DNA of 64,000 nucleotides, taken from assembly GCF_026619415.1 (NCBI RefSeq), contig NZ_JAOVZR010000001.1:3332501-3396500 (forward strand). Reading direction: 5' to 3'. Below, piece after piece: positions 9,091 to 17,618 of this stretch; within the stretch, counting starts at the first letter, position 1; every line of letters begins with the position of its first letter. The notes under the pieces are model-generated. The model ran no database searches. It saw only the letters and a program-made list of their open reading frames with translations, and had not been told where the DNA came from. The position numbers and the translations under genes were made by a program. The DNA comes from Hoeflea algicola. GTDB lineage: Bacteria; Pseudomonadota; Alphaproteobacteria; Rhizobiales; Rhizobiaceae.

Positions 9091-9819
9091 TCAAAGATGC
9101 GGATTGCGTGGCCGAAACCGTTCGACCAGCTTCCGGTTGATCTCCCTGGCGCCGGGCATGTTGGCGCTGAGGTAGATTGGCGCGTCACCGTCGGCGGCAA
9201 GCCGGGCGGCGACGTCGACAAAGATCGCGTTCATGATTGTCACCCCGATGGCGGTGGACACCGGCCCGACCTTGAGTTCCGATCTCGGCACCGCCATCAC
9301 TGCGTCTCCCGGAGGCGAACCGTTGTCGAGCACAATGTCGGCGAGATCGGCAAGGCGTTCGCGTCCGGCGGCGCTGGCGGTCGAATAGGCGACCGAGGTG
9401 ATGCAGATGACGGTGCAGCCGATTTCGCGACCGATGCGGGCTGCCTCCAGCGGCGCTGCGTTGACACCGGAATTGGATATGACGAACAGAACATCGCCAG
9501 AACGAATATTGTAACGATCCATGATCGGCGCAACGATGCCTTCGGTCCGCTCATAGGCGGTACCTGCGATTGCGCCCTCGTGCAGCATGATCGGCGCAGC
9601 CAGGATCGGCACGGTGATGGCGAGGCCACCGGCGCGGTAATGCATTTCCTCGGCCATCACGTGCGAATGGCCGGTGCCAAAGATGTAAACCCGGTGGTCG
9701 GAGCGGGCGGCGGCAGTCACGGCATCTGCCGCGGCTTCCATCTGCGCAGAGATGTCGGTTTTCAACGCCGTCAGGCGTTCGATCACGTTGTCAAAATAGC
9801 CATCGGTCATGGAAGTCAT
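9091..9819 (-). CDS. SIS-domain phosphosugar-binding protein
   Basis: Single SIS (sugar isomerase) domain protein of 242 residues. Visible features are [17 protein letters not shown] near residue 45 and [11 protein letters not shown] near residue 112, both typical phosphosugar-binding loops, and a C-terminal part resembling the UPF0309 group. Members bind or isomerise sugar phosphates, and some sense amino-sugar phosphates. Its start overlaps the GntR regulator stop by four bases, and the binding-protein gene follows 41 bases later, so it is co-transcribed with the importer. The precise reaction is unknown; the amino-sugar context makes a hexosamine phosphate the likely ligand. Confidence 0.8.
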   Translation of the reverse strand: MTSMTDGYFDNVIERLTALKTDISAQMEAAADAVTAAARSDHRVYIFGTGHSHVMAEEMHYRAGGLAITVPILAAPIMLHEGAIAGTAYERTEGIVAPIMDRYNIRSGDVLFVISNSGVNAAPLEAARIGREIGCTVICITSVAYSTASAAGRERLADLADIVLDNGSPPGDAVMAVPRSELKVGPVSTAIGVTIMNAIFVDVAARLAADGDAPIYLSANMPGAREINRKLVERFRPRNPHL

Positions 9820-10556
9820 TGGGTCGCGTTGGCTCCAAGTGTGAGGTTTGCTTTCATGACGAAGGAATCGCCGCGGTAGACTGAGCGCACATATTCGAAC
9901 GGGTTGCCGTTGGCGTCACAGGTGCGGCGGGTCAGTTCGAGAACAGGTGCGTGCTCGCCAAGTTGAAGCGTGCGGCTGATGGCCGGGCTGGAAAGTGCTG
10001 CCTGCAGGGTCTGCTCGGCCGATGCAGGCAAGACATGGTAATGCTCGCGCAAAATGGCGTAGAGCGATTCATTGGCAAAGTCGGCGACATCAAGCAGGCC
10101 CGGCGCCACGTCCGCGCGAATTTCCGTGGTCTCCATGGCCACTGGCTCGCCATCGACCAGACGCACCCGAACCAGCCGGTAGACGTCGCCGCCAAGCGGC
10201 AGATTCAACGCCACCGAGCACAGGTCGTCGGCCTTGTGAGCGCCGAATTCCATCACGACACTCGAGGCGTGACGTCCCTGCTGCTCGATTTCCTCGGTAA
10301 ACCCGCTCAGTGTCGACAGCTTCTGCTGGATCACCGGTCGGCCGACAAAGGTGCCATGGCCGGTACGCGTTACCAGAATGCCGCGCGCTGTCAGATGCTG
10401 GAGCGCCTGGCGGGCGGTCATCCGGCTGATGCCGAGTTCTTCCGCCATCACCCGCTCGGAGGGGAGCTTGTCGCCGACGTTAAGCTTGCCCGCGGCGATA
10501 TCCGCTTCCAGTGCGGAGGCAATCCGTCGGTAGACCGGGGCAGTCGGTTCGCTCAT
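9816..10556 (-). CDS. GntR-family regulator, HutC subfamily (UTRA domain)
   Basis: Transcriptional regulator of 246 residues. The N-terminal winged helix (about 1-75) contains the GntR hallmark [25 protein letters not shown] effector domain follows (about 95-240), with the terminal [20 protein letters not shown] region typical of the HutC/NagR/DasR group. These proteins usually repress and are released by a phosphosugar such as glucosamine-6-P. The gene heads a minus-strand operon (regulator, SIS, binding protein, permeases, ATPase). Two tandem TGGTATA-type sites at 10580-10612 lie just upstream of its start, pointing to autoregulation of the whole unit. Confidence 0.9.
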   Translation of the reverse strand: MSEPTAPVYRRIASALEADIAAGKLNVGDKLPSERVMAEELGISRMTARQALQHLTARGILVTRTGHGTFVGRPVIQQKLSTLSGFTEEIEQQGRHASSVVMEFGAHKADDLCSVALNLPLGGDVYRLVRVRLVDGEPVAMETTEIRADVAPGLLDVADFANESLYAILREHYHVLPASAEQTLQAALSSPAISRTLQLGEHAPVLELTRRTCDANGNPFEYVRSVYRGDSFVMKANLTLGANATQ

Positions 10557-10579
10557 GAGGCCTCAGCAATAATCACATG

Positions 10580-10612
10580 TGGTATAGTCCACTTTTATAA
10601 TGGTATATACCA
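10580..10612. promoter_or_regulatory. Tandem operators for the HutC-type GntR regulator
   Basis: TGGTATAGTCCA (10580-10591) and the perfect palindrome TGGTATATACCA (10601-10612) are spaced 21 bp apart, two helical turns, so both would face the same side of DNA. They resemble the TGGTCTAGACCA-like sites of NagR/YvoA/DasR regulators. They lie 24-56 bases upstream of the GntR start codon. Confidence 0.7.
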
Positions 10613-10658
10613 ATTTGAGAATTGCAACAGTTTTGTCGTGCCGCCCCTCAGGCCAAGG

Positions 10659-12164
10659 CTATTTTCCCGAAATCAGCGCGTCGCGCCGGGCTGCGTAGAG
10701 CGCATAGGCGTGCCGGTAGTCGTCGGCGACAGCGGCCGAAGGCAGGTAGCGGCGATCCTCGCCGGTGGCTGACATCGAGGCTGCACGAATGTCGGCAAAA
10801 TCACCCAGCGCCGTGGCGGCAATCAGCGCTGCACCACGCGCCCCGAATTCGGTCCCGGCGGGAACGATCACGTCCTTCTGCAGCATGTCGGCGATCATCT
10901 GGCACCACAGAGGGCTCTGGCTGCCACCGCCGGTCAGTTTGATGCACCCGTCGTCAAAGCCGAGCGCCGATACCAGGTCGTAGAGCGCAAACGCCACCCC
11001 TTCATAGACCGCGCGCAGCATGTGCGCTCGCCCGTGCGCTGGCGACAGGCCCGAAAATTGCGCGCGCGCGTCCGGTGCCACCACCGGGGCGATGATCCCG
11101 CTCTCGCTGAGATAGGGCAGGTAGCTCACGCCATTGGCACCGATCGCCACGGCGTCCACCAGCGCGGTCACCTGCTGGTAGCAATCATCCCTACCCTGAA
11201 GGTCTGGCGCCAGCACGCCGATTGCCCAGTCGAGATTGAGTGTGCCGGCGACATTGACCATGGCCCGGTACCACAGATCTCCGGGCATCGAGAACAACAG
11301 CCCCAGATCGCGGGGTTCGAACACCGGCCGGTCATGGCACACGCCGACAAGACAGGTGGTGCCGAGTACGGCGGTTGCCACTCCGGTGTCGACACCGCCG
11401 GCACCGATCACAGTCGAGACCACGTCGCCCGCCCCGACAGCCACCGGCGTGCCTGCTGCCAAGCCGGTCAGGCGGGCGGCCCGCGACGTCAGACCGCCGA
11501 TGATCTCTTCGGAATCGCGGATTGGTGGCAGCAGGTGGGCGCAATCGGCAAGCCCGAAAAGCGCAATCATCTCGTCGCTGCGTGAACGGGTCTTGGCGTC
11601 GCCGGGGATCACTGAGGCTTCGCTGCGGTCGGTCGCCATCAGCCCGGTCAGCCGGAAGCGGAGAAAGTCCTTGTAACTGACAACATGCGCCGCCTTGCCG
11701 ATCAGGCCCGGCTCATGGCGTTTCAGCCAGGCCAGCAACGGCAGGGTGCAGCCTTGCTGCAACACGGAGCCCGAGGAGGCAAAAATCCGTGACATTATCG
11801 CGGGATCTTGCTCCTGCATCGCATCGAGTATCGGCTGGCTGCGGCTGTCTTCCCAGACAATGCCGGGCCTGAGTGGCGTGCCGTTGGCATCAAGCACCCA
11901 GGCGCCGACCATAGCGGCCGAGATCCCGACGGCGCGGATCGAGGTGGGGTCGATACCGGCGTTCTCCACCGCTTCGCGGATGACCGTGACCGCCGCGTTC
12001 CAGGCGTCGTCCGGGTCGAGTTCGCTCCAGCCCGGGTGGGGCCGTTGGAGCGGCGTATGCCGTGACGCGGTGGCGATCTGGTTTCCCTCGTCATCGAACA
12101 CGGCGGCCTTGCAGCGCGATGTCCCGGCATCAATGCCAAGCAGGAAACCAGCCTTGCCCATCAT
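10659..12164 (-). CDS. FGGY-family carbohydrate kinase
   Basis: Cytoplasmic sugar kinase of 501 residues, the usual length for FGGY proteins (xylulokinase, glycerol kinase, gluconokinase). The first phosphate loop reads GIDAGTSRCKAAVFD near residue 9, WEDSR follows near residue 100, and the second adenosine motif is LTGGGSQSPLWCQMIAD near residue 400. It is the third gene of an operon with NagB-II and NagA homologues, and overlaps nagA by four bases. In such pathways the hexosamine kinase is usually of the ROK or BadF type, so an FGGY enzyme here is unusual. It may phosphorylate N-acetylglucosamine, N-acetylgalactosamine or a related sugar; the substrate cannot be read from sequence. Confidence 0.85.
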   Translation of the reverse strand: MMGKAGFLLGIDAGTSRCKAAVFDDEGNQIATASRHTPLQRPHPGWSELDPDDAWNAAVTVIREAVENAGIDPTSIRAVGISAAMVGAWVLDANGTPLRPGIVWEDSRSQPILDAMQEQDPAIMSRIFASSGSVLQQGCTLPLLAWLKRHEPGLIGKAAHVVSYKDFLRFRLTGLMATDRSEASVIPGDAKTRSRSDEMIALFGLADCAHLLPPIRDSEEIIGGLTSRAARLTGLAAGTPVAVGAGDVVSTVIGAGGVDTGVATAVLGTTCLVGVCHDRPVFEPRDLGLLFSMPGDLWYRAMVNVAGTLNLDWAIGVLAPDLQGRDDCYQQVTALVDAVAIGANGVSYLPYLSESGIIAPVVAPDARAQFSGLSPAHGRAHMLRAVYEGVAFALYDLVSALGFDDGCIKLTGGGSQSPLWCQMIADMLQKDVIVPAGTEFGARGAALIAATALGDFADIRAASMSATGEDRRYLPSAAVADDYRHAYALYAARRDALISGK

Positions 12165-13327
12165 GCGCTCCCCGTTGCCGGTGTGCCGCCCCGCCAGGTC
12201 TGCCGCACATGCAGATCCTCGCCGAGATGGGCTAGATCGGCGCGCAATCCCGGCGCCAGCCGTCCACGGTCGCGCAAGCGGAGAAAGTCAGCGGGATAGG
12301 CTGACGCCATTCGTAACGCTTCGCCCAGAGATAGGTCGAGATAGGTGACCCCGAATCGAACCGCCGAGGCCATATCCAGATCGGAGCCGGCGAGTGTGCC
12401 GTCGTCAAGCGCCAGGCGTGAGCAGTAGCCGCCCTGCTTGCGCCAGATGGTGCGACCGTTGAGGGTGAAGTGATCGGCGTTCTGGCCGACAAGCGACATC
12501 GCGTCGGTAACGAAATAAAGCCGACCGGGCCCGCGTTTGGCCCTCAACGCGATCCTCAGCGCCAGCGGATCAACATGATGACCGTCGGCGATGATGCCGC
12601 CCCAGACATCGGGATGATCAAGGGCTGCGCCAACCAAACCGAGTTTCCGGTGGCCAAGCCCGCTCATGGCGTTGAACAGGTGGGTGACACCGCGTGCGCC
12701 GGCATCGAACAGCCGTTGGGCGCTGACCGCGTCACAATCGGTGTGGCCAAGGCAGACGGTCGCGCCGGCCTCACTGAGGCGGCGCACTTGTAGTTCGGTG
12801 ACCTGCTCTGCGGCGACGGTCAGAACCAGCGTACCGATTTCCGCTGCCGCAGCACTCAGCCGCTCGACGTCGCGCTCTTCCATCGGCCGCATGAATTTTG
12901 CCAGATGCGTCCCCTTGCGGGCGGGCGCCAGATGCGGCCCCTCGAGATGCAGCCCAGCCACGCCGCGGTCTGCCGCAACCGCCGTCACGGCTGCCGCAAT
13001 GGCGCGCACGCTTGCCTCGCTTTCATCGGTGATCAGCGTCGGCAGCACGCTGGCGGTGCCGAACGGGCGATGGCCATCGGCAATCATGTACATCGATGCT
13101 GCCGACGGATCGTCGTTGAGCATCCGGCCACCACCGCCATTGACCTGGGCATCGATGAAACCAGGCGCGAGAATGCCGCCCGCAAGCTCGGTCCGCTGAC
13201 AATCAGTTGCCACCTGGGCCTGCGGCACGATGGCTTCGACCTTGGCATTCGAAATCAGCAGCGCATGGTCATCGAAAAAGCGGGTACCGTCGAAGATCCG
13301 CGCGCCGATAAGGGCCTGCCTTGTCAT
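12161..13327 (-). CDS. nagA: N-acetylglucosamine-6-phosphate deacetylase
   Basis: Amidohydrolase of 388 residues that removes acetate from GlcNAc-6-P (or GalNAc-6-P) to give the amino-sugar phosphate. Family marks in order are LAPGFIDAQVNGGGG near residue 52, the metal-ligand segment LHLEGPHLAPARKGTH near 125, LGHTDCD near 194, THLFNAMSGLGHRKLG near 213, ADGHHVDP near 247 and the catalytic-Asp region FVTDAM near 273. It overlaps the deaminase stop by one base (TAATG) and the kinase start by four, so the three are translationally coupled. This gene is the strongest sign that the block handles N-acetylated amino sugars. Confidence 0.93.
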   Translation of the reverse strand: MTRQALIGARIFDGTRFFDDHALLISNAKVEAIVPQAQVATDCQRTELAGGILAPGFIDAQVNGGGGRMLNDDPSAASMYMIADGHRPFGTASVLPTLITDESEASVRAIAAAVTAVAADRGVAGLHLEGPHLAPARKGTHLAKFMRPMEERDVERLSAAAAEIGTLVLTVAAEQVTELQVRRLSEAGATVCLGHTDCDAVSAQRLFDAGARGVTHLFNAMSGLGHRKLGLVGAALDHPDVWGGIIADGHHVDPLALRIALRAKRGPGRLYFVTDAMSLVGQNADHFTLNGRTIWRKQGGYCSRLALDDGTLAGSDLDMASAVRFGVTYLDLSLGEALRMASAYPADFLRLRDRGRLAPGLRADLAHLGEDLHVRQTWRGGTPATGSA

Positions 13328-14355
13328 TAAATGGTCTCCGTTACTTTGAGCAGGTTTGCCGGCTGATCCGGATCCAGCCCCTTCTCGATCGTTACCGCCT
13401 CGACCAGCCGGTAAGCAGGCAGCAAGGCCACAAGCGGGTCCAGCAGCCCGTTGCCGGTCGATGGCACCATCACCGACACGCCAGAGGCCGGTTTTGAGGA
13501 AAACGTGATGGTCCTGGCGCCGAGATCAGCCAGCTTGCCCATCGCTTCGCGGCTGTTGTCAAGTGCGCTGTCATCTTGAACAAAACCAATCACCGGGAAA
13601 CCGTGTTCGACCAGCCTGAGCGGGCCATGCATGATTTCCGCCATCGAGAATGCCTCGGCGTGCAGCCCGGCGGTTTCCTTGCACTTGAGCGCGGTTTCCA
13701 TGGCGATGCCGAGCGCAGTACCGCGGCCGCAGGTATAGAGCGAGCGGGCGGCGGCGAGGATCTGTTGCGGTTCGCCCATGTCGATCTGTGCTGTTTTGGC
13801 CAAGGCCTCGGGCAGCGCGTCCAGCGCTCGACTGAACCCTTCGTCCCTGGTAGCGGCGCCGACAATTGCCGCCAGTGCCGCTGCCGAGGTGATGAAACTC
13901 TTGGTCGCCGCCACGCTTTTTTCCAGCCCTGCGCCAAGCACGATGGTGATATCGGCTTCGCGTGCCACCGGGCTGTCGGCAACGTTGACGATTGCCACAG
14001 TGCGTGCGCCGCCGGCCTTTGCCGCCGCCTGCAGGGCGACGATGTCGGGGCTGGCGCCGGATTGGGAAACCGTGAAATGCACCGCTGAGGGCAGGCGCAA
14101 CGGCCGCCGGTAGACCGACGCCACCGACGGTCCGATCGAGGCCACCGGAATCCCCGTCGACAGTTCCATCAGGTATTTGAAGAAGGTGGCGGCATGATCG
14201 GAAGAACCGCGCGCGGCCATGGTCACCAAAGCCGGCGGCTGGTCGCGCAGCCATGCGCCAACCTCATTGATCACCTCGGCCTCGCTCGAAAACAGACGGG
14301 CGACCGCGGCCGGCGATTCATTCGCCTCTGCCAGCATCAGGGATGGTTGAACCAA
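13327..14355 (-). CDS. SIS-type glucosamine-6-phosphate deaminase (NagB-II/AgaS-like)
   Basis: Two tandem SIS domains in 342 residues, the architecture of NagB-II and AgaS deaminases, which turn hexosamine-6-P into a ketose-6-P plus ammonia. Domain one shows MAARGSSDHAATFFK near residue 47 and TVSQSGASPDIVALQ near 95. LEKSVAATKSFITS follows near 143. Domain two carries CKETAGLHAEAFSMAEIMHG near 231, which supplies the catalytic Glu and His of the family. No classical NagB is seen, so this protein is the natural second step after NagA. It lies directly downstream of a GntR regulator and is separated from it by only two bases. Confidence 0.88.
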   Translation of the reverse strand: MVQPSLMLAEANESPAAVARLFSSEAEVINEVGAWLRDQPPALVTMAARGSSDHAATFFKYLMELSTGIPVASIGPSVASVYRRPLRLPSAVHFTVSQSGASPDIVALQAAAKAGGARTVAIVNVADSPVAREADITIVLGAGLEKSVAATKSFITSAAALAAIVGAATRDEGFSRALDALPEALAKTAQIDMGEPQQILAAARSLYTCGRGTALGIAMETALKCKETAGLHAEAFSMAEIMHGPLRLVEHGFPVIGFVQDDSALDNSREAMGKLADLGARTITFSSKPASGVSVMVPSTGNGLLDPLVALLPAYRLVEAVTIEKGLDPDQPANLLKVTETI

Positions 14356-14357
14356 GC

Positions 14358-15125
14358 TTATTCTCCTGTCGTCAGTTCGGCGACGAAATCATAGATATCG
14401 CCGCGATAATGGGATCGCGTATGTTCCACCACCTGCTGGTCGATGCTGCGTGACACTCGCTCGATCAGCAGGCATGGCGCGCCGGGCTCAACGCCGAGCA
14501 GCTCGGCCTCGACCGGTTCGAAAACAGTAGCAGTGAGTTTCTGCAAGGCGCGAACCGGGCGGTGTCCGTGACGGGCAAGCGCGTCATAAAGTGAGCCGGC
14601 GCCGATCTGCTCGCTACCAACCAGGCGCTGCGGCATCACCGCGCGTTCGACCGCCACCGGCATGCCGTCGGCAAGTCTCAGCCGGTCGAGCCGCAGCATC
14701 ATTTCCTTCCGTGCGACCCCGAACAGGAGAACCTCCTCCGGTGAGGGCAGTCGGACATCCGAACCCAGAACCCGGGTGCCGGGTTCCATGCCGCGCAACC
14801 GCATGTCCTGCGAAAACGATGAAAGGTCCCACAACGGCTGTTCGATGCGGACCGGGCGTTCAGCCACGAAGGTGCCGCTTCCCTGGCGGACGTCAAGATG
14901 TCCCGCCTCAAGCAGCATTTTATAGGCGTTACGAGCAGTAATGCGGGCGATCGACAATCCCTGCGCCAGTTCCCGCTCGGGCGGCAGCGGCTGGCCCGGT
15001 GCCAGCCATCGTGATTCGATCAGGCCTTCAAGCGCCCGCGCCAGCCGGATGTAGATCGGGCCGCCTTGTTTGGCGTCGGTGAACGGGCCGCTGCGGAGTT
15101 GTTCGATCAGTGCATTGAGACTCAT
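14358..15125 (-). CDS. GntR-family regulator, HutC subfamily (second, nag operon)
   Basis: Regulator of 255 residues: a winged-helix domain around residues 20-90 (LPPERELAQGLSIARITARN) and a UTRA domain from about 105, ending in RSIDQQVVEHTRSHYRGD. It heads the operon with the deaminase, nagA and the kinase. It is distinct from the GntR at 9816; the spacing of helices is alike but the sequence is not a close copy. Its likely effector is a hexosamine phosphate. A CTATTT-N6-AAATAG dyad six bases upstream of the start codon probably serves as its operator. Confidence 0.9.
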   Translation of the reverse strand: MSLNALIEQLRSGPFTDAKQGGPIYIRLARALEGLIESRWLAPGQPLPPERELAQGLSIARITARNAYKMLLEAGHLDVRQGSGTFVAERPVRIEQPLWDLSSFSQDMRLRGMEPGTRVLGSDVRLPSPEEVLLFGVARKEMMLRLDRLRLADGMPVAVERAVMPQRLVGSEQIGAGSLYDALARHGHRPVRALQKLTATVFEPVEAELLGVEPGAPCLLIERVSRSIDQQVVEHTRSHYRGDIYDFVAELTTGE

Positions 15126-15130
15126 AGCAC

Positions 15131-15148
15131 CTATTTAGAACCAAATAG
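15131..15148. promoter_or_regulatory. Probable GntR operator (CTATTT-N6-AAATAG)
   Basis: An 18-bp inverted repeat with six-base arms lies immediately before the start codon of the second GntR gene, where a bound repressor would block transcription or initiation of the nag operon. The motif differs from the tandem TGGTATA sites at 10580. Confidence 0.55.
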
Positions 15149-15283
15149 AGTCCAGTTGCAATCCACCGGCGATATTCATGCGGAGGTTCCTCGCACCGTG
15201 CTCCCTGATGTCCGCCGCCCGGGTATCTGTAATCAAGCCGGTGCGGGGCATAACAGTCCCGATCATCAAGACCAGATCCTGTT

Positions 15284-16111
15284 TCAGTAGAGTTCGGGTC
15301 GTCGGTCTGCCCGGTAGGTGGCGATCGCGCGCCAGCGGGCAAGGTCATCGCTGTCGTAATCAAGCGTCGCTGCGGCAATGCCTTGCGCGGCAGCGGCGGA
15401 AGCCAACACCTTGCCCGACGGGGCGACAACACAGGAATGGCCGAGCGAGTCAAAACCCTGTTCTGGCCCGATGCCGTTTGCCATCGCCACCCACACGCCA
15501 TTTTCCAGCGCTCTTGTGCGGGCGAGCGATTCAACCGCGGACCCGGTCCAGCCCCAGGTCTCGCGCTGGAAATGATCGGAGATCCAGTTGGTGCTGTTGA
15601 TCACCAGATCGGCGCCAAGATCGGCCAGTTTGCGGATATATTCGGGGAACATGAGATCGTAGCAAATACTCAAGCCGATGCGGCCGATGCTTGTGTCTAT
15701 GACCATCGCCTCGTTGCCATAGGCGTACCATTCACGCTCCGCGGAAAACAAATGCACTTTCTTGTAGGTTGCAAGGCGGGTGCCATCCGGCCCGAACAGC
15801 AATTGCGCATCATAGACCTTCTCGCCCTCGCGGATGGCCATGCCGATGGCGACATGGATCGCGCCGGCCTTGGCGAAGCCGGCGATAGCCGTGGCGGACG
15901 GGCCGTCTTCGGTTTCGGCAAGGCGGTCGAGTTTGTCGGCGATGAAATAGCCGGTCGTAGCGGTTTCGTGCAGGATCACGAGATCGGCGCCATCGTTTGA
16001 GGCCGCCCGGATCAGTTCGCCGATTCGTTCCAGGTTGGCGGCCACATCGTCAGCCACACAGTTGAACTGGGCAACAGCCACGCGCGGGGTACGGGATTGG
16101 GACGCAGTCAT
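15284..16111 (-). CDS. Carbon-nitrogen hydrolase (nitrilase superfamily)
   Basis: Amidase/nitrilase-superfamily enzyme of 275 residues. The catalytic triad is visible: Glu in LVILHETATTGYF near residue 48, Lys in TYKKVHLF near 115, and Cys in GLSICYDLMFPEY near 149. Such enzymes hydrolyse amides, nitriles or N-carbamoyl groups in the cytoplasm. The start overlaps the stop of the ribose-type ATPase gene by four bases, so it is the last gene of the binding protein/permease/ATPase unit. It probably acts on the imported compound, which would then carry an amide or carbamoyl bond. The exact substrate is unknown. Confidence 0.85.
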   Translation of the reverse strand: MTASQSRTPRVAVAQFNCVADDVAANLERIGELIRAASNDGADLVILHETATTGYFIADKLDRLAETEDGPSATAIAGFAKAGAIHVAIGMAIREGEKVYDAQLLFGPDGTRLATYKKVHLFSAEREWYAYGNEAMVIDTSIGRIGLSICYDLMFPEYIRKLADLGADLVINSTNWISDHFQRETWGWTGSAVESLARTRALENGVWVAMANGIGPEQGFDSLGHSCVVAPSGKVLASAAAAQGIAAATLDYDSDDLARWRAIATYRADRRPELY

Positions 16112-17604
16112 GAAAACTCCTTTGCCGGCGTGCCGCCGGATGCTGCCAAGAGGATGTCGAGTTCGCTGGCTTGATTAATCGGAATTTCGGCGACGAAGCG
16201 CCGGTCGTGCATGGTCAGGATCCGGTGGCTGAGCGCAAGCAGTTCTTCGCTTTCCGATGAAATCACCAGAACGGCCGTTCCCTGGGCGGCAAGTGCGCGC
16301 AGAATGTCGTGGATCTCGGACTTGGCGCCGACATCGACGCCACGCGTGGGTTCGTCGCAGATCAACAGTTGCGGCTTGGTCAGCAGCGCGCGGGCGAGCA
16401 CGACCTTTTGCTGGTTGCCGCCCGAAAGCTTGCTGATCGGGATTGTCAGACCGGAGGCCACCAGCCGCAGTTGCTCCAGCATCGCCCGCGAGCGGGCAAG
16501 CTCGGCGCGGTGGTTGCGGATCCCCCAGCGTGCGATGCCCGGCAATGCCGCAGCCGTTGCGTTGGCGACCAGATCAAGTCTTGCGAATATGCCGTTACGC
16601 TTGCGATCCTCGGTGAGATAAACCACGCCGGAGCGCATCGCCTCATGCGGTGTTTTCAGCGATAATGGCGCTCCGTCGATCCGGGCTTCAACCGTGACGC
16701 CGGGGCCCGGATTGCCTGCAAGGGCGCGGGCGAAACTGGTTCGTCCGGCGCCAACCAGACCGGCAAGCCCGAGAATTTCACCGCGCCTTATATCGATGCG
16801 CTGCGCGCCGCGGCTGGTGGTGTAATCAATGGTGTAACGTTCAGCGTCTTCCGGGGCGAAATGCGGAGCCGGGGTGGCGTTCTGCGTGCGCCCGATCATC
16901 AGGCTGACGATGTCGGCAATCGTCAAACCGGGTGTGGGGCGTGTATCGATCTTGCGGCCATCGCGAATCACGGTGATGCGATCGGAAATGCTGAGCACTT
17001 CCTCAAGCCGGTGCGACACGAAAAGGATCAGGAGACCATCGGCGCGCAGCCGTCGCATGATCGCAAACAGGTTTTCCTGCTCAGTCAACGACAGTACCGC
17101 GGTAGGTTCGTCGAGAATGAGAATCCGCGATGCATAGGTCAGCGCTCGTGCGATCTCGACCATTTGTTGCTGGGCAACGCTGAGGCTGCTGACCTCTGCG
17201 GAAGGATCGAGCTCAATTGAAAACCGCTCAAGCAGAGCTTGCGTGTCGGCGGTGAGCCGGGCCGGGTCGATCAGTCCGAAACGGGTGCGCGGCTCGCGTC
17301 CGAGAAAGATGTTGCGGGCGACCGACAATTGCGGAACCAGACTGAATTCCTGGTACACCGTGGCAACGCCGGCGGCCTGGGCTGCCTGCGGGCTGGCGAA
17401 GCGAACGGTCTCCCCGGCAAGAATGATACTGCCTCCACTGGGCGGCGTTACGCCGGAGAGCAGGTTCATCAGGGTTGATTTACCTGCGCCATTGGCGCCG
17501 ATAATGGCGTGAATTTCGCCCGCCTCGGCAGCGAATGTGACGTCCGTGAGCGCCGCCACGCCGGAATACTGCTTGGAGAGGTTTGTGACCTCGAGCATGG
17601 GCAT
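16108..17604 (-). CDS. Sugar ABC transporter ATP-binding protein, RbsA/MglA type (double ATPase)
   Basis: Fused double nucleotide-binding protein of 498 residues, typical of CUT2 (ribose/galactose) importers. The first half has GANGAGKST near residue 37, LSVAQQQMVEIARAL near 141 and LILDEPTAVLS near 163. The second half has a weaker Walker A (GLVGAGRTSFA near 285) and a full signature LSGGNQQKVVLARAL near 397 with LLICDEPTRGVD. The degenerate second Walker A is normal in this family. It sits between the binding-protein gene (14 bases upstream) and the nitrilase gene, which overlaps it. Confidence 0.92.
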   Translation of the reverse strand: MPMLEVTNLSKQYSGVAALTDVTFAAEAGEIHAIIGANGAGKSTLMNLLSGVTPPSGGSIILAGETVRFASPQAAQAAGVATVYQEFSLVPQLSVARNIFLGREPRTRFGLIDPARLTADTQALLERFSIELDPSAEVSSLSVAQQQMVEIARALTYASRILILDEPTAVLSLTEQENLFAIMRRLRADGLLILFVSHRLEEVLSISDRITVIRDGRKIDTRPTPGLTIADIVSLMIGRTQNATPAPHFAPEDAERYTIDYTTSRGAQRIDIRRGEILGLAGLVGAGRTSFARALAGNPGPGVTVEARIDGAPLSLKTPHEAMRSGVVYLTEDRKRNGIFARLDLVANATAAALPGIARWGIRNHRAELARSRAMLEQLRLVASGLTIPISKLSGGNQQKVVLARALLTKPQLLICDEPTRGVDVGAKSEIHDILRALAAQGTAVLVISSESEELLALSHRILTMHDRRFVAEIPINQASELDILLAASGGTPAKEFS

Positions 17605-17618
17605 GGCGGCGACCCTTT

